A DNA stretch of 64,000 bases, taken from Ruegeria sp. SCSIO 43209. GTDB taxonomy: Bacteria > Pseudomonadota > Alphaproteobacteria > Rhodobacterales > Rhodobacteraceae. The notes under the pieces are model-generated. The model made no database searches. It was not told where the DNA came from and saw only the letters and a list, made by a program, of their open reading frames with translations. Shown one piece after another: positions 34,545 to 43,247 of the stretch. The DNA is taken from positions 955,001 through 1,019,000 of the forward strand of contig NZ_CP065359.1 of the NCBI RefSeq assembly GCF_019904295.1, read 5' to 3'. Numbering within the stretch: the stretch's first letter is position 1; each line of letters begins with the position of its first letter. Made by a program: the position numbers and the translations under genes.

Positions 34545-34858
34545 TGGCCAATCCGTGGACGGGCGAGGTGGCGCTGACAATCGATGGGGAGCAGCGGGTG
34601 CTCAAGCTGACATTGGGTGCTTTGGCGGAATTGGAACAAGAGCTGCAGGCCGGGTCTCTGGTCGAGCTGGTGCAGCGGTTCGAGGGTGGCGCGTATTCCA
34701 GCGGCGATGTGCTGGCGTTGCTTGTTGCCGGGCTGCGCGGCGGCGGGTCTCAGGTGACCCGCGATGATCTGCTGCATGCCGAGATTGCGGGCGGGCCGAT
34801 GGCGGGGGCCAAGGCGGCAGCCGAGTTGCTGGCGCGGGCCTTCATGGTGCCCGAGTGA
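34544..34858 (+). CDS. GTA g10, tail assembly chaperone-like (GTA-gp10 family)
   Basis: 104 residues: ALTIDGEQRVLKLTLGALAE, LEQELQAGSLVELVQRFEG and GGPMAGAKAAAELLARAF, which match the GTA-gp10 family. Position between the major tail protein and the tape measure is that of tail-assembly chaperones. Its end overlaps g10.1 (GTGA), similar to the overlapping chaperone pairs of phages. Confidence 0.88.
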   Translation: MANPWTGEVALTIDGEQRVLKLTLGALAELEQELQAGSLVELVQRFEGGAYSSGDVLALLVAGLRGGGSQVTRDDLLHAEIAGGPMAGAKAAAELLARAFMVPE

Positions 34859-35064
34859 GCGGGTTCGACTGGGCCGTACTGATGCGGGCCGGGTTCCTCG
34901 GCCTTCGCCTGACGCCGGATCAGTTCTGGCGTCTGACCCCGGCTGAGCTGCGGCTGATGCTGGGGCAGGGCGCCGGGATGCCCGCGATGAACCGGGCAGG
35001 GCTGGATGCGCTGCTGGCGGCCTATCCGGACAAGACACAAGGAGAGCGTAATGACGGATCGTGA
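34855..35064 (+). CDS. GTA g10.1, second tail assembly chaperone (rcc01693 family)
   Basis: 69 residues from a GTG overlapping the g10 stop. DWAVLMRAGFLGLRLTPDQF, WRLTPAELRLMLG and LDALLAAYPDKTQGERNDGS follow the pattern of the small GTA protein between g10 and g11. It overlaps the g11 start by 14 bases. The length and motif WRLTPxEL are characteristic. Confidence 0.82.
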   Translation: MSGFDWAVLMRAGFLGLRLTPDQFWRLTPAELRLMLGQGAGMPAMNRAGLDALLAAYPDKTQGERNDGS

Positions 35065-35713
35065 TGGTTTTGACGACCTGCAGGAGCGGGGAGAGGCGCT
35101 GGGTGATGCGCTGGGCGATGCGGCGACCATGGCCTCGGCATTTGATGGCCAGATGCGACGGATCAAGGCCGCGTTTGAAGAGACCGGAAAGGATGTGGCT
35201 ACGCTGGAGCGTGGCATGTCGGGCGGGTTGCGCAAGGCTTTTGATGGCGTGGTGCTGGATGGGATGAACCTGTCGGGGGCGCTGGATGTGCTGAAGAACT
35301 CGATGATCCGCACGGCGTATTCAGCGGCGATCAAACCGGTGACGGATCATTTCGGCGGGATGCTTGCCAATGGGGTGGGTGGCTTGGTGCAGGGGATACT
35401 GCCCTTTGCCGATGGCGGCAGTTTTTCTCAGGGCCGTGTGATGCCGTTTGCCAATGGTGGGGTCGTTAGCAGCCCGACCATGTTCCCGATGCGAGGCGGC
35501 ACCGGGTTGATGGGTGAGGCGGGTCCCGAGGCGATCATGCCACTGGCGCGCGGGGCCGATGGCAAGCTGGGTGTGCGGTCACAGGGCGGCGCGCGAGCGG
35601 TCAACGTGGTGATGAATATCTCAACACCGGATGTGCAGGGGTTCCGCCGCTCTCAAGGCCAGATCGCGGCGCAGATGAGCCGCGCATTGGGCCGCGGCAA
35701 TCGCAACAGATAA
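35051..35713 (+). CDS. GTA g11, short tape-measure protein
   Basis: 220 residues from the ATG at 35051, inside the end of g10.1. Phage tape measures are usually far longer; in GTAs the tail is short and so is this protein. The N-terminal half is helical (DDLQERGEALGDALGDAATM), the middle Gly-rich (FGGMLANGVGGLVQGILPFA), and the C-terminal part has GGTGLMGEAGPEAIMPLARG, common at tape-measure ends. It sets tail length and is released during DNA delivery. Confidence 0.9.
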   Translation: MTDRDGFDDLQERGEALGDALGDAATMASAFDGQMRRIKAAFEETGKDVATLERGMSGGLRKAFDGVVLDGMNLSGALDVLKNSMIRTAYSAAIKPVTDHFGGMLANGVGGLVQGILPFADGGSFSQGRVMPFANGGVVSSPTMFPMRGGTGLMGEAGPEAIMPLARGADGKLGVRSQGGARAVNVVMNISTPDVQGFRRSQGQIAAQMSRALGRGNRNR

Positions 35714-35725
35714 GGGGAGCAGGCG

Positions 35726-36358
35726 ATGAATTTCCACGAGGTGAGATTTCCCGCCAGCCTGAGCTTTGGCTCGGTCGGTGGGCCGGAACGGCGCACGGAT
35801 ATCGTGACGCTGGCCAACGGGTTCGAAGAACGCAACACGCCCTGGGCGCATTCGCGCAGGCGCTATGATGCGGGTCTGGGGATGCGGTCGCTGGACGATG
35901 TCGAAACGCTGATCTCGTTTTTTGAGGCGCGGCAGGGCCAGATGTTTGGATTCCGCTGGAAGGATTGGTCGGATTTCAAGTCGGGCGCAGCAACGGCTGA
36001 AGTCGACAAGGGCGATCAGGTGATTGCGCGCGGGGATGGCGAGACGACCGATTTTCAGCTGGTCAAGACCTACAGCTCGGGCGGGTTCAGCTATGTGCGG
36101 CCAATCCTGAAGCCGGTACTGGGGACCGTGACGCTGGGGCTGGATCAGGACGCGCAACGCGAAGGCGTGGACTTTGAGGTCGATCTGGCGACCGGACGCG
36201 TGATGTTCTCGGCCCCGCCGCCTGAGCAGGTCGAGATTACGGCCGGGTTTGAGTTCGACGTTCCGGTACGGTTCGACACCGACAAGATCCAGACCAGCGT
36301 GGCCAGCTTTCAGGCCGGTGACGTCCCGAACGTACCGGTGGTCGAGGTGCGGGTCTGA
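35726..36358 (+). CDS. GTA g12, distal tail protein (DUF2460)
   Basis: 210 residues. DUF2460 markers are FHEVRFPASLSFGSVGGPER, RTDIVTLANGFEERNTPWAH, SRRRYDAGLGMRSLDDVETL and FEARQGQMFGFRWKDWSDFK. It forms the distal tail ring to which the baseplate hub attaches. AAGGGGAG precedes the ATG. The stop TGATG overlaps the g13 start. Confidence 0.95.
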   Translation: MNFHEVRFPASLSFGSVGGPERRTDIVTLANGFEERNTPWAHSRRRYDAGLGMRSLDDVETLISFFEARQGQMFGFRWKDWSDFKSGAATAEVDKGDQVIARGDGETTDFQLVKTYSSGGFSYVRPILKPVLGTVTLGLDQDAQREGVDFEVDLATGRVMFSAPPPEQVEITAGFEFDVPVRFDTDKIQTSVASFQAGDVPNVPVVEVRV

Positions 36359-37242
36359 TGAGCGGGGACAAACAGGCGCTGCAGGCGCATTTGCAAAGCG
36401 GGCTGACCACCACCTGTCGTTGCTGGGCGATCACGCGCAGCGACGCACAGGTCTATGGTTTCACGGATCACGATATGGAGTTGCGCTTTGACGGGCTGGT
36501 GTTCAAAGCCAGTACCGGTCTGACCGCTGCGGCGATCGAGCAGGCAACCGGCCTGTCGATCGATAATACCGAGGCGATGGGCGCGCTGTCTGATGCCTCG
36601 GTCCGTGAAGAGGATATCGAGGCGGGGCGCTTTGATGGGGCCGAGGTGCGGGCTTGGCTGGTCAATTGGGCCGATCCTGAGCAGCGGATGCTGCAGTTTC
36701 GTGGTTCGATTGGCGAGTTGCGTCGCGCTGGCGGGGCGTTTCATGCGGAATTGCGCGGGTTGACCGATCTGCTGAACCGGCCTTTAGGGCGGATTTATCA
36801 GAAGCCCTGTACGGCTGTGTTGGGGGATAAGGCGTGCCGCTTTGCCCTGGAGACGCCGGGTTATCGCGCTGAGGCTGAAATTGTCGCGCTGGACGGCGCG
36901 GCTTTGCGTTTGCAGGGCGCGGAGAGTTCTGATGCGGGTTGGTTTGAACGCGGCAGGCTGGATGTGCTGGACGGGGCTGCGCAGGGCCTGTGGGCCTCGA
37001 TCAAGCTGGATGAACAGGTCAGAGATGGCCGCGATGTCACGCTGTGGTCGGCGATTGGCGGCGGGCTGGCGGTTGGGGACCGGGTCCAGCTGATCGCCGG
37101 GTGTGACAAGCGCATGACCACTTGCCGACTGAAGTTCAACAACATGCTGAATTTTCAGGGCTTCCCTGACCTGCCACACGAGGATTGGGTCATGGCCGTA
37201 CCCAAGCGCAGTAGTCAACACAAAGGGGGAAGCAGGCGGTGA
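36358..37242 (+). CDS. GTA g13, tail hub protein (DUF2163)
   Basis: 294 residues with the DUF2163/BR0599-type layout: TTTCRCWAITRSDAQVYGFT, DHDMELRFDGLVFKASTGLT, DIEAGRFDGAEVRAWLVNWA in the first half, and CDKRMTTCRLKFNNMLNFQG with conserved cysteines near the end. In the R. capsulatus GTA structure this is a hub component with an iron-sulfur-binding site formed by Cys residues; cysteines (about 146, 154, 250, 257 by eye) are present here. Confidence 0.93.
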   Translation: MSGDKQALQAHLQSGLTTTCRCWAITRSDAQVYGFTDHDMELRFDGLVFKASTGLTAAAIEQATGLSIDNTEAMGALSDASVREEDIEAGRFDGAEVRAWLVNWADPEQRMLQFRGSIGELRRAGGAFHAELRGLTDLLNRPLGRIYQKPCTAVLGDKACRFALETPGYRAEAEIVALDGAALRLQGAESSDAGWFERGRLDVLDGAAQGLWASIKLDEQVRDGRDVTLWSAIGGGLAVGDRVQLIAGCDKRMTTCRLKFNNMLNFQGFPDLPHEDWVMAVPKRSSQHKGGSRR

Positions 37243-37682
37243 TGCGGACAAAACAAGATATCGTGGACGAAGCGCGCGGATGGCTGGGCACACCTTATGT
37301 TCATCAGGCCTCTGTTCGGGGTGCAGGCGCCGATTGTCTGGGCTTGCTGCGGGGCGTTTGGCGCGCGGTGATGGGGCATGAGCCCGAGGCGGTGCCGGTC
37401 TACAGCATGGATTGGTCCGAGCCACAGGGTGAGGAACGCATGTGGGCCGCAGCCCGTCGCCATCTAGTCGAGAAATCGCCCGATGATTTGGCCCCGGGGG
37501 ATGTATTGCTGTTTCGGATGCGGGATGCGGCCGTGGCAAAGCATCTGGGCATCGTCAGCGCCCAAGACCCGATGCGATTCATCCACGCCTATACCGGGCA
37601 TGGTGTTGTTGAAAACACGCTGAGCGAGCCTTGGCGTCGCCGCGTGGTCGCTTGTTTCGAATTCCCGCTGGAGGATTTCTGA
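37242..37682 (+). CDS. GTA g14, NlpC/P60 cell-wall peptidase
   Basis: 146 residues from the ATG overlapping the g13 stop (a GTG one codon earlier is also open). Catalytic Cys32 in GAGADCLGLLRGVW and His101 in AKHLGIV, with His115 (RFIHAYTGH) a candidate third residue. In GTAs and phages this hub-linked peptidase opens the recipient's peptidoglycan during DNA entry. The stop overlaps the g15 ATG. Confidence 0.93.
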   Translation: MRTKQDIVDEARGWLGTPYVHQASVRGAGADCLGLLRGVWRAVMGHEPEAVPVYSMDWSEPQGEERMWAAARRHLVEKSPDDLAPGDVLLFRMRDAAVAKHLGIVSAQDPMRFIHAYTGHGVVENTLSEPWRRRVVACFEFPLEDF

Positions 37683-40600
37683 TGGCCACAATAGTTCTGT
37701 CTGCTGCAGGTGCGGCAATAGGTGGTTCGATCGGGGGCTCGGTTGCGGGCCTATCAACGGCGGTGATTGGCCGCGCGGTCGGGGCGACGCTGGGGCGGGT
37801 GATCGACAACCGGTTGATGGCCAGCCAATCCGTAATGGGTGGCGGCAGCGAGGTGGTCGAGACCGGGCGTCTGGATCGTTTCCGTCTCACCGAAACCGGT
37901 GAGGGTGCGACCGTCGCGACGGTCTACGGCCGGATGCGAGTTGGAGGACAGGTCATCTGGGCCTCGGACTTTCTGGAAACCCGATCGACCTCGACGACGA
38001 CGCAAACATCAGGCGGTGGCGGTGGAGGCAAGGGGAAACCCAAGCCCGTTGAAGTGACGACAACAACAACCACGCATAGCTACAGCTATTCGGTGTCTCT
38101 GGCGATTGCGGTGGGCGCGGGACAGGTTGCGGATATCACGCGTGTCTGGGCCGATGGTGAAGAGGTCGAGCGCCGAACGCTGAACATGCGGATATATCGC
38201 GGCGATCACGAGCAATTGCCCGACCCGCTCATTGAAGCGGTCGAAGGGGCAGGCACGGTGCCCGCCTATCGCGGCACGGCTTATGTGGTGATCGAAGATC
38301 TGGCGCTGGGCCCCTTTGGCAACCGCGTGCCGCAATTCTCGTTCGAGGTGGTGCGGCAGGAACAAGAAGAGATGCCGGATGCGGCGGACGCGCTGTCACG
38401 GATCATCAAGGGGGTGGCCTTGATGCCGGGTACGGGTGAATACGCGCTGGCTTCATCTCAGGTTAATTACACCAAGGGCCGGGGGCGCAGTTGGGCGGCG
38501 AATGTCAATTCACCATCGGGCAAGTCCGATCTGGTGACCTCGACGCGGGCGCTCGGCCAGGAATTGCCGGGCTGCGAGGCGGCTTCGTTGATCGTGTCGT
38601 GGTTCGGCGATGATTTGCGCTGCGGAGAATGCCAGATCCGCCCCAAGGTTGAACGCAAGAATATCGAGGGCGCAAACATGCCCTGGAGTGTTTCAGGTCT
38701 GTCCCGAACTGCGGCGGGGCAGGTGAAATGGCAGGATGGGCGTCCGGTTTATGGCGGTACACCGGCTGATGCGGCCGTAGTGCAGGCGATCCGACACCTG
38801 AAGAACTCGGGCAAACGGGTTATGTTTTATCCGTTTATTTTGATGGAGCAATCAGAGGGCAACGGCCTGCCTGATCCGTGGTCCGATGCGCCGGATCAAC
38901 CTCATTTACCCTGGCGTGGGCGGATCACTTTGGATGTTGCTCCGGGGCGGCCAGGCTCGCCGGATCAAACTGCCGATGCGGATGCGCAGGTGGCGGCGTT
39001 CTTTGGTACGGCGCGCGCGTCACATTTCTCGACCAGCGGCAGCAAAGTGACCTATCGCGGCCCAAGTGAATGGGGGTTACGGCGGTTTATTCTGCACTAT
39101 GCGGCCCTGTGCAAGGCGGCGGGCGGCGTGGAGTCCTTCTGCATCGGGTCCGAGATGCGCGGGCTAACGCAAATCCGCGGCGCGTCTGGCTTCGCTGCAG
39201 TTGCGGGGCTGCGGTCTCTGGCCGCGGAAGTGCGCGCGATATTGGGTCGGGAAACTAAGATCGGCTATGCCGCAGACTGGACCGAGTATTTCGGGTATCA
39301 GCCGCAAGACGGCACCGGAGACCGGTATTTCCACCTCGACCCGCTTTGGGCCGATGAGAACATAGATTTTGTCGGCATCGACAACTATATGCCGCTGTCC
39401 GACTGGCGGGATGGGGGCTCGCATCTGGACGCTGAGGTGTCGAATGGGTCGATCTACGATCTGGACTATCTGCGCGGCAATATCGAAGGCGGCGAGGGGT
39501 ATGATTGGTACTATGCGTCACCCGAGGAAGCCGAAGCGCAGATCCGAAGCCCGATCACTGATGACGATCATGGCGAGCCGTGGGTCTGGCGGTACAAGGA
39601 CCTGCGCAACTGGTGGGCGAACCGACATCATGAGCGGATCGGGGGCGTGCGGCAGCAAACACCCACGGGTTGGGTTCCGGTGTCCAAGCCAATCTGGTTC
39701 ACCGAACTGGGCTGCGCGGCCATCGACAAGGGTACGAACCAGCCGAACAAATTCTTGGACCCAAAGTCGTCTGAATCGAATTTGCCGCGCTATTCCAACG
39801 GAGTACGGGATGATTTTATCATGGTTCAGTACCTTCGGGCCGTCCTTGGCTATTGGGGTGATACTGAGATCAACCCGGTTTCAGATATCTATGACGGCCC
39901 GATGGTGGACCTGTCGAACGCATTTGTCTGGGCTTGGGATGCGCGTCCGTTCCCGACTTTCCCGAACCTGCGGACGCAGTGGTCGGACGGCGATAACTAT
40001 GCACGTGGGCATTGGCTGAACGGGCGGTCCGGGTCGCGGACTCTGGCCTCGGTCGTGACAGAAATCTGCCATGAGGCAGGGGTGACGGCGATTGATGTGT
40101 CCGAGCTCTACGGCGTGGTACGCGGTTACGCGGTTGAGGACGTAATGAACGCTCGGCAGGCCTTGCAGCCGCTGATGCTGCGCTATGGGTTTGATGCGAT
40201 CGAGCGGGACGGGGTGCTGAAGTTTAGAACCCGCGACGGGCGTCGGGCCGTTGACATTGACCCCGAGCAGATCGCCATCAGCGCGGATATCGACGGGCCA
40301 GTGGAACATCGCCGCGAGGCTGAGGCCGAGATGACCGGTCGCGTGCGTCTGCGGTTCGTCCAGTCGGATGCAGATCACGATGTGGTCGCGGAAGAGGCTG
40401 TTTTGCCGGATGACAAAACCCATGCGGTTGCGGTCAACGAAATGCCCCTGTCGATGACCCGCGCCGAGGGGCGGCAAACGGTCGAGCGCTGGCTGAGCGA
40501 ATCCCGCATTTCGCGAGAGACGGCGCGTTTTGCGCTGCCGCCGTCGCTGTTGAACGTTGGGGCCGGGGATGTGGTGCGTCTGCCGGATGCCGGGGACGGA

Positions 40601-41662
40601 GCTCTTTATCGGATCGACCGGTTGGAACAGGCCGAGATGCAGCTGGCGGATGCGGTACGCATCGAACCCGGCGTTTATACCCCTTCTGATGTGCTGGATG
40701 ATGTGGCGGTGGCCAAGCCGTTCATCGCTCCGGTGCCAGTTCTGCCGGTGTTCATGGATCTGCCGCTGATCACTGGATCCGAAGCGCCCCATGCGCCGTA
40801 TCTGGCGATATCGGCCGAGCCCTGGCCCGGTAACGTGGCTGTCTATTCGGCTGCACAGGATGAGGACTATACCTTGCATCAAGTAATCGCGGGGCAGGCG
40901 GTGATTGGCTTCACCGAAACACCCCTGCGACGCGCAGGCGTTGGGATCTGGGACGAAGGGGCCGCGTTGCGTGTCAACCTGATCGATGGCGTGTTGGAGT
41001 CTCGTCCCCGCTCGGCGTTGCTGAGTGGTGCCAATCTGGCTGCCATCGGTGACGGAACACCGGGCAATTGGGAAGTGTTCCAGTTCTCGGATGCGGTCTT
41101 GCAGGAGACTGGCGTTTACAATTTGTCAGGCCGCTTGCGTGGTCAGCTGGGTACGGATGCCCTGATGCCGGATGTATGGCCTGAAGCGTCTACCTTTGTC
41201 CTACTGGATGAACGTGTTTATCAGACCGGATTGCTGCGCACCGAACGCCGCGTGGCCAAGCATTACCGTATCGGCCCTGCAACGCGCGGGTACGAGGACC
41301 CGGCATATGTGCATCTGGTTGAAGCTTTCGATGGCAATGGGCTGAGACCTTATGCGCCAGTGCATTTGCAGGCTTCTGCGTCGGCTACCGGGGACAAGAT
41401 CTCGTGGGTGCGCCGCACCCGGATTGATGGCGATGACTGGAGCGCATTGGATGTGCCTCTGGGCGAAGAAAGCGAATCCTATCTGATCCGCGTCTTCACT
41501 GAGGGTGCTTTGTTGCGCGAAACTGTCACCAGTGATCCGGTTTGGCAGTATTCTGCCGCGATGAAAGCCGATGACGGGCTGGCCGGACCCTACGATATCG
41601 CAGTCGCGCAGGTTTCGGCTACCTACGGACCCGGGGCGTTTGCGCGCCTTTCGGTCGGCTAG
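37682..41662 (+). CDS. GTA g15, baseplate megatron (TIM-barrel-like / phage tail domain)
   Basis: 1326 residues, the largest GTA gene. The N-terminus is hydrophobic and Gly/Ala-rich (MATIVLSAAGAAIGGSIGGS), thought to span the recipient outer membrane in RcGTA. A GTA TIM-barrel-like domain follows (about 430-740: SFCIGSEMRGLTQIRGA, TKIGYAADWTEYFGYQPQDG, DFVGIDNYMPLSDWRDGG, PIWFTELGCAAIDKGTNQPN), glycosidase-like. The phage-tail hub domain (about 800-980) contains FDAIERDGVLKFRTRDGRR and the C-terminal part is beta-rich. It builds the central baseplate spike. An antisense frame over this gene is a shadow. Confidence 0.95.
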   Translation: MATIVLSAAGAAIGGSIGGSVAGLSTAVIGRAVGATLGRVIDNRLMASQSVMGGGSEVVETGRLDRFRLTETGEGATVATVYGRMRVGGQVIWASDFLETRSTSTTTQTSGGGGGGKGKPKPVEVTTTTTTHSYSYSVSLAIAVGAGQVADITRVWADGEEVERRTLNMRIYRGDHEQLPDPLIEAVEGAGTVPAYRGTAYVVIEDLALGPFGNRVPQFSFEVVRQEQEEMPDAADALSRIIKGVALMPGTGEYALASSQVNYTKGRGRSWAANVNSPSGKSDLVTSTRALGQELPGCEAASLIVSWFGDDLRCGECQIRPKVERKNIEGANMPWSVSGLSRTAAGQVKWQDGRPVYGGTPADAAVVQAIRHLKNSGKRVMFYPFILMEQSEGNGLPDPWSDAPDQPHLPWRGRITLDVAPGRPGSPDQTADADAQVAAFFGTARASHFSTSGSKVTYRGPSEWGLRRFILHYAALCKAAGGVESFCIGSEMRGLTQIRGASGFAAVAGLRSLAAEVRAILGRETKIGYAADWTEYFGYQPQDGTGDRYFHLDPLWADENIDFVGIDNYMPLSDWRDGGSHLDAEVSNGSIYDLDYLRGNIEGGEGYDWYYASPEEAEAQIRSPITDDDHGEPWVWRYKDLRNWWANRHHERIGGVRQQTPTGWVPVSKPIWFTELGCAAIDKGTNQPNKFLDPKSSESNLPRYSNGVRDDFIMVQYLRAVLGYWGDTEINPVSDIYDGPMVDLSNAFVWAWDARPFPTFPNLRTQWSDGDNYARGHWLNGRSGSRTLASVVTEICHEAGVTAIDVSELYGVVRGYAVEDVMNARQALQPLMLRYGFDAIERDGVLKFRTRDGRRAVDIDPEQIAISADIDGPVEHRREAEAEMTGRVRLRFVQSDADHDVVAEEAVLPDDKTHAVAVNEMPLSMTRAEGRQTVERWLSESRISRETARFALPPSLLNVGAGDVVRLPDAGDGALYRIDRLEQAEMQLADAVRIEPGVYTPSDVLDDVAVAKPFIAPVPVLPVFMDLPLITGSEAPHAPYLAISAEPWPGNVAVYSAAQDEDYTLHQVIAGQAVIGFTETPLRRAGVGIWDEGAALRVNLIDGVLESRPRSALLSGANLAAIGDGTPGNWEVFQFSDAVLQETGVYNLSGRLRGQLGTDALMPDVWPEASTFVLLDERVYQTGLLRTERRVAKHYRIGPATRGYEDPAYVHLVEAFDGNGLRPYAPVHLQASASATGDKISWVRRTRIDGDDWSALDVPLGEESESYLIRVFTEGALLRETVTSDPVWQYSAAMKADDGLAGPYDIAVAQVSATYGPGAFARLSVG

Positions 41663-41664
41663 CC

Positions 41665-41961
41665 GTGCGGCCAGTCCTGCACGGAGATCTCAGCGCGGCG
41701 GCGCGGGCTTTGCTGGCCGCGCCGCGAACCGACCGCGATAGGATAATTACCCTCATGATTGCTGAGGCCGAACTGGCGGATCGACATGTCGCCAGAACTG
41801 GGCGGTTGCATCCTGTTTATGGAAATGGCTCGTTGATGGCAGCCGCGTGCTGCCGGACCTTGGCAGACGAACCAAATTTCGACGATCTGCAATATTGCCA
41901 ATGTTTCGAGATGGTTCTGCGCAAACTGATCCGGTTTCAAATCAGCCAGATGCGCAACTGA
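41665..41961 (+). CDS. small conserved gene after GTA g15
   Basis: 98 residues from a GTG two bases after the g15 stop. No known domain. Sequence: DLSAAARALLAAPRTDRDRI, MIAEAELADRHVARTGRLHP, then SLMAAACCRTLADEPNFDDL. It is mostly helical, with paired cysteines (ACCRT). Tight spacing to g15 suggests that it belongs to the GTA operon. Its 3' end overlaps the convergent DksA-like gene by 20 bases. It could be a cytoplasmic regulator or assembly factor; I cannot say which. Confidence 0.65.
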   Translation: MRPVLHGDLSAAARALLAAPRTDRDRIITLMIAEAELADRHVARTGRLHPVYGNGSLMAAACCRTLADEPNFDDLQYCQCFEMVLRKLIRFQISQMRN

Positions 41962-42280
41962 CACATTTTGAGGCGGCTAGGTCCAGCTCTAGCCTTCCGT
42001 GCGCTATTTCCTCGCCGCAATCTTCGCAATAGCCGAAATCGTCTTCGTCCATCCGGTTTAGAGCGGCCCGAAGCCGATGCGTTTCGGTGTCGCGCCGGGC
42101 CTGTTGCGCCTTGGCCATTGCTTGATTTTGCAACGCATCCATCCGGCTGAGCCGACCCACTGCCTGTTGATCCAGCTCCACAACTGATTGCGCATCCTGA
42201 CCGGCGGCGGATTGCGCGGCGAGATCGCGAAGGCGCTGGTGAACAAGCTTCCGAAAATGGTCCAGATCGGCTGAGTTCAT
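41942..42280 (-). CDS. TraR/DksA family zinc-finger protein
   Basis: 112 residues. A coiled coil (about 1-80: NSADLDHFRKLVHQRLRDLA, AMAKAQQARRDTETHRLRAA) is followed by a C4 zinc finger with Cys85, Cys88, Cys106 and Cys109 (YCEDCGEE, KCVSCASG). DksA-type proteins enter the RNA polymerase secondary channel and modulate promoters with ppGpp. It is shorter than E. coli DksA (151 residues), closer to TraR-like regulators. It converges on the end of the GTA cluster with a 20-base overlap. Confidence 0.88.
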   Translation of the reverse strand: MNSADLDHFRKLVHQRLRDLAAQSAAGQDAQSVVELDQQAVGRLSRMDALQNQAMAKAQQARRDTETHRLRAALNRMDEDDFGYCEDCGEEIAHGRLELDLAASKCVSCASG

Positions 42281-42366
42281 TTTTTGTTGTAGTGCATATC
42301 AAGGGTTTGCGTTTGGTAATTTTACGACTAGATGGCTATTCTAAGCGCAGCAAAGGATGAAAAGCC

Positions 42367-43176
42367 ATGTTCGAAACGCGCAGCCAAGTGACACCTGTGG
42401 ACCCGGTTTGGGACCGCATCACCTCGGAAGCCCATGCAGCCGTCGAGAAAGAGCCGCTGATGGGTGGGTTGGTGCACGCCTGTATCTTGCATCACCGCAG
42501 TCTTGAGAGGGCATTGTCCTATCGCATCTCGGCCAAGCTATGCTCGAATGAGATGTCGATGATGGTACTGCGTGAGATCGTGGATGAGGCCTATGCTGAC
42601 GACAAAGCGTTGATAGAAGCCGCGCGCGCGGACCTGATGGCCGTTTATGAACGCGATCCGGCCTGCCACCGCCTGCTGCAACCGATCCTTTATTTCAAGG
42701 GGTATCAGGCGATGCAGGCTTATCGCGTAGCCCACTGGCTTTGGAACAAGGGGCGCCATGATCTGGCGTATTTCTTCCAGATGCGATCTTCCGAGATATT
42801 CGGCATTGATATCCATCCAGCTGCCCGCATCGGTAAAGGCATCATGATCGACCATGCCCATTCTATCGTGATCGGTGAAACCGCTGTGGTTGGGGACAAT
42901 GTTTCGATGTTGCATTCGGTGACGTTGGGCGGAACCGGCAAGGAAGAAGAACAGCGCCATCCAACCATTGGTGACGGCGTTCTGATCGGCGCGGGTGCTA
43001 AGGTTCTGGGCAATATCGAGGTTGGCCATTGCAGCCGTATCGCCGCCGGATCAGTGGTGCTGCAGGAAGTGCCACCGTGCACGACGGTTGCTGGCATTCC
43101 CGCCAAGATCGTGGGTGAGGCCGGGTGCGAACAGCCGTCAATCTCGATGGATCATATGCTGGGGAAAGACCAGTAA
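42367..43176 (+). CDS. cysE: serine O-acetyltransferase
   Basis: 269 residues, typical. It makes O-acetylserine, the cysteine precursor. An N-terminal helical domain (SYRISAKLCSNEMSMMVLRE) is followed by a left-handed beta-helix of hexapeptide repeats (ARIGKGIMIDHAHSIVIGET, AVVGDNVSMLHSVTLGGTGK), containing the catalytic His of MIDHAHS. A Gly-rich C-terminal tail would interact with CysK. The terminator follows at 43194. Confidence 0.96.
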   Translation: MFETRSQVTPVDPVWDRITSEAHAAVEKEPLMGGLVHACILHHRSLERALSYRISAKLCSNEMSMMVLREIVDEAYADDKALIEAARADLMAVYERDPACHRLLQPILYFKGYQAMQAYRVAHWLWNKGRHDLAYFFQMRSSEIFGIDIHPAARIGKGIMIDHAHSIVIGETAVVGDNVSMLHSVTLGGTGKEEEQRHPTIGDGVLIGAGAKVLGNIEVGHCSRIAAGSVVLQEVPPCTTVAGIPAKIVGEAGCEQPSISMDHMLGKDQ

Positions 43177-43193
43177 TTCGGAGTGAATAGATG

Positions 43194-43229
43194 AAAAAGG
43201 CCGCCTCGGGGTTCGAGGCGGCCTTTTTT
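43194..43229. terminator. bidirectional terminator between cysE and pdhC
   Basis: AAAAAGGCCGCCTCG / CGAGGCGGCCTTTTTT, a perfect inverted repeat with loop GGGTT. It serves the convergent cysE and pdh transcripts. Confidence 0.93.
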
Positions 43230-43247
43230 GTGCATGATCTTCTGGGC

